Assembly (NCBI GenBank): GCA_023381095.1 | Contig: JAMCTO010000310.1 | Span: forward strand, 1 to 5,606 | Reading direction: 5' to 3' | DNA: 5,606 bases | DNA from: Bacillota bacterium | Lineage (GTDB): Bacteria > Bacillota > Sulfobacillia > Sulfobacillales > Sulfobacillaceae | Shown: positions 3,958 through 5,606 of the stretch, in pieces | How the letters are laid out: each line of letters begins with the position of its first letter | Numbering within the stretch: position 1 is the stretch's first letter | The notes under the pieces: generated by a model | What the model was told of the DNA's origin: nothing | Seen by the model: only the letters and a program-made list of their open reading frames with translations | The model's database searches: none | Program-made: the position numbers and the translations under genes

Positions 3958-5606
3958 TACGAAGATACTTGTTCCAACAATACCGAAACCGTACGGCTCT
4001 GTCCTTGGCCGTCCCCAGCCACTCCCCATAAGGCATCCGCAATTTCCATAGTCGATTTGTGGTGAGTCACAATAACACATTGGGTGTGTTTCCGCAATTC
4101 CGCCAAATAGTCGGCAAAGCGGGAGGCATTAGCCTCATCCAACGATGCCTCCACCTCGTCCAACAAGATAAACGGAGACGGACGCACTGATAGCAAAGAA
4201 AACAGCCAGGCGATGCCCCCCAGTGCTTTCTCACCACCCGACAGCAGCCCAAGTTGGTTCGGCCTTTTACCGGGAGGCCGCACCCACACGTCCACGCCGC
4301 CATCACCGCCAGGGATCCATGACAACCCGCCCCGTCCTCCGGAAAATAGCGTTTGGCACGCCATACTAAACGCTTGCTCCACCCGCGATGCGGTAACCTC
4401 AATACGTCGACTGACTTCCTGGTCTAACTCATCTAAAGTCTTTAAGAGATCTTCCCGGGCTAAGGATACATCGTCCAATTGTTGCGCTAAGTATTCCCAT
4501 CGCGTTCTCAATTGTTCATATAATGCCAGGCTTCCAGGCATGATATCCCCTAACAAAGCAATCGCCTGGTCAAGACGTACCAGTTCCGCTTGTGCATGCG
4601 TGATTTGATCCGATTTAAGTGAAGGTATTGCGGGGTCTTCCACAAAGTCCGCCCAGGCATGCTCCACTTTAAAAATGTCTTGCTCCAATTGTTGCACTTT
4701 CGCCGTGAGGCGACGATCCTCATGTTGCAACGCCCGCAACCGGTTTTCCAACGCTAAGCCATCGCGTTTAAGTTGATCCCATTCACGCCGTTTCTCCTCT
4801 AACCCGATCCGTTGTTGTTCACGATGGCTCACCGCAGCTTCACGCTCGGCCATGACTAAGAGTTTTTCCCGGCTCCCGTCTTCTAAGGCCGTGATAACTT
4901 GTTGCAAACGTGTCACCATGCGCAGTCGGTTGCTTTCCACACGTTCTTGTTCGAATCGGATCCGTTCACGCAAGGCCTCGGCTTGCGAGTAAGCCGATAG
5001 ACTTTGCGAGAAAGCATCGCGTAATTGGGTCTGCCGTTCTGCTGCTTCAGCCAATTGCGAGCGCAACTCCAGTTCCCGCATCTGGAGTGTTTCCATAGTC
5101 ACATGCTGCCGACCAATCTCTTCTTCCAATTGTTTTGCCGCAGCTACCAAACTATGAGGGTCTTGTTCCGGAGTAGATGATGAGGATAGTGCCTCACGAA
5201 GTGCCGTCCATTGATGCCGCCGTTCGCTAAGATGTTCTCTGACCCCTTCCAAAACGATTTCCGTTTCCCTGATCTCGGTCAAAGTCGCCTTTAGCAACTC
5301 TTCTTTTCCCTCAATGATCTTCGAATCTTCCGCCACGCGTCCGGTGAGCGTTTGGATTTCTGTGTGTCGGCTACTCCGCGAGTCGCGCTGCCCATGGTGA
5401 CCTCCGGTAATAGCGCCACCAGCATGCACTAACTGCCCATCTAATGTCACCATCTTGTAACGGAACCGATGCTGTCCCCCCGCCACCATAGCGGCGTCCA
5501 GTGTCTTGAGCACGAGTACCCGACCCAACAAATGAGAAATAGCGGGTCGCAATCTTTTTTCAAAATGTACGACATCTAGTGCCCATCCGATCGGGTTAGA
5601 GGAGAA
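3957..5606 (-). CDS. smc: Chromosome segregation protein SMC, C-terminal half (N-terminus outside window)
   Basis: SMC is the condensin ATPase that organises and helps segregate the bacterial chromosome. The frame is open from the right edge to TAA at 3959-3957, giving 549 residues of a protein usually near 1180. Counting from the edge, residues 1-70 are the second half of the hinge dimerisation domain (GWALDVV, LLGRVLVL, MVTLDGQLVHAGGAITGG). About 85-410 is charged, Glu/Arg/Gln-rich coiled coil, the returning arm. The C-terminal ATPase lobe has the ABC signature LSGGEKAL (455-462), Walker B and D-loop FILLDEVEASLDEAN (479-493), and the switch region THHKSTMEIADALWGV (514-529). Most bacterial SMCs read closer to LSGGEKALTALA, DEVDAALDE and THRKGTME, so the variation is mild and the ATP-sandwich residues are kept. 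No true start is in the window; the first plausible initiator (TTG at 5552) lies within the hinge. It is translationally linked to ftsY. Confidence 0.97.
   Translation of the reverse strand, partial: FSSNPIGWALDVVHFEKRLRPAISHLLGRVLVLKTLDAAMVAGGQHRFRYKMVTLDGQLVHAGGAITGGHHGQRDSRSSRHTEIQTLTGRVAEDSKIIEGKEELLKATLTEIRETEIVLEGVREHLSERRHQWTALREALSSSSTPEQDPHSLVAAAKQLEEEIGRQHVTMETLQMRELELRSQLAEAAERQTQLRDAFSQSLSAYSQAEALRERIRFEQERVESNRLRMVTRLQQVITALEDGSREKLLVMAEREAAVSHREQQRIGLEEKRREWDQLKRDGLALENRLRALQHEDRRLTAKVQQLEQDIFKVEHAWADFVEDPAIPSLKSDQITHAQAELVRLDQAIALLGDIMPGSLALYEQLRTRWEYLAQQLDDVSLAREDLLKTLDELDQEVSRRIEVTASRVEQAFSMACQTLFSGGRGGLSWIPGGDGGVDVWVRPPGKRPNQLGLLSGGEKALGGIAWLFSLLSVRPSPFILLDEVEASLDEANASRFADYLAELRKHTQCVIVTHHKSTMEIADALWGVAGDGQGQSRTVSVLLEQVSS

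Noticed and set aside
3958..4080. 41-codon upstream extension of ftsY
   Set aside because: It lies wholly inside the conserved C-terminus of smc in another frame, and the residues do not resemble FtsY. ATG at 3957 gives the normal N domain.
4213..4608. Plus-strand open frame of 131 codons, and the minus-strand 111-codon frame at 4067-4402
   Set aside because: Both overlap the well-conserved SMC ATPase lobe in other frames, so they are shadows.
1..5606. Mobile elements, CRISPR arrays or long repeats
   Set aside because: No transposase, integrase, regularly spaced repeat or terminal inverted repeat was found around the glycosyltransferase insertion or elsewhere.

Overview
All genes in this window lie on the minus strand, so the biological reading direction runs from position 5606 down to 1. 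The order is smc (C-terminal half, cut by the right edge), ftsY, a family-4-type glycosyltransferase, ylxM, ffh (cut by the left edge). The smc-ftsY-ylxM-ffh order is the classic chromosome-segregation / signal-recognition-particle cluster of Bacillota (Firmicutes). YlxM together with a ydaO-type c-di-AMP riboswitch supports a Gram-positive Bacillota host. Base composition looks close to balanced. A Sulfobacillus-like lineage would fit, but that is a guess; no species can be named from sequence alone.

Region by region: 5606-3957 is SMC from the second half of the hinge to the stop. The smc stop and ftsY start overlap by one base (TAATG), and ftsY (3957-3007) encodes the SRP receptor with little N-terminal acidic region. 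Positions 3006-2752 are non-coding but dense with signals. They hold a sigma-A-type promoter (TTGACC, 17 bp, TATAGT) just after the ftsY stop, a c-di-AMP (ydaO/yuaA class) riboswitch aptamer, a possible antiterminator, a terminator hairpin with a T7 tract, and a Shine-Dalgarno site. Downstream, 2751-1531 encodes a GT-B glycosyltransferase. Positions 1530-1394 hold a perfect 12-bp hairpin (probable terminator) and a second promoter (TTGACA, 17 bp, TAATAT) for ylxM. ylxM (1393-1037) overlaps ffh (1044-1) by 8 bp.

How it works together: FtsY and Ffh are the two GTPases of co-translational membrane targeting, YlxM is their small helix-turn-helix partner, and SMC compacts chromosomes. The glycosyltransferase looks like an independently controlled insertion into this conserved cluster. 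It has its own promoter, its own second-messenger riboswitch and its own 3' hairpin, and ylxM-ffh then restart from a separate promoter. The most interesting point is this c-di-AMP-responsive glycosyltransferase, whose usual donor-binding residues are also altered.
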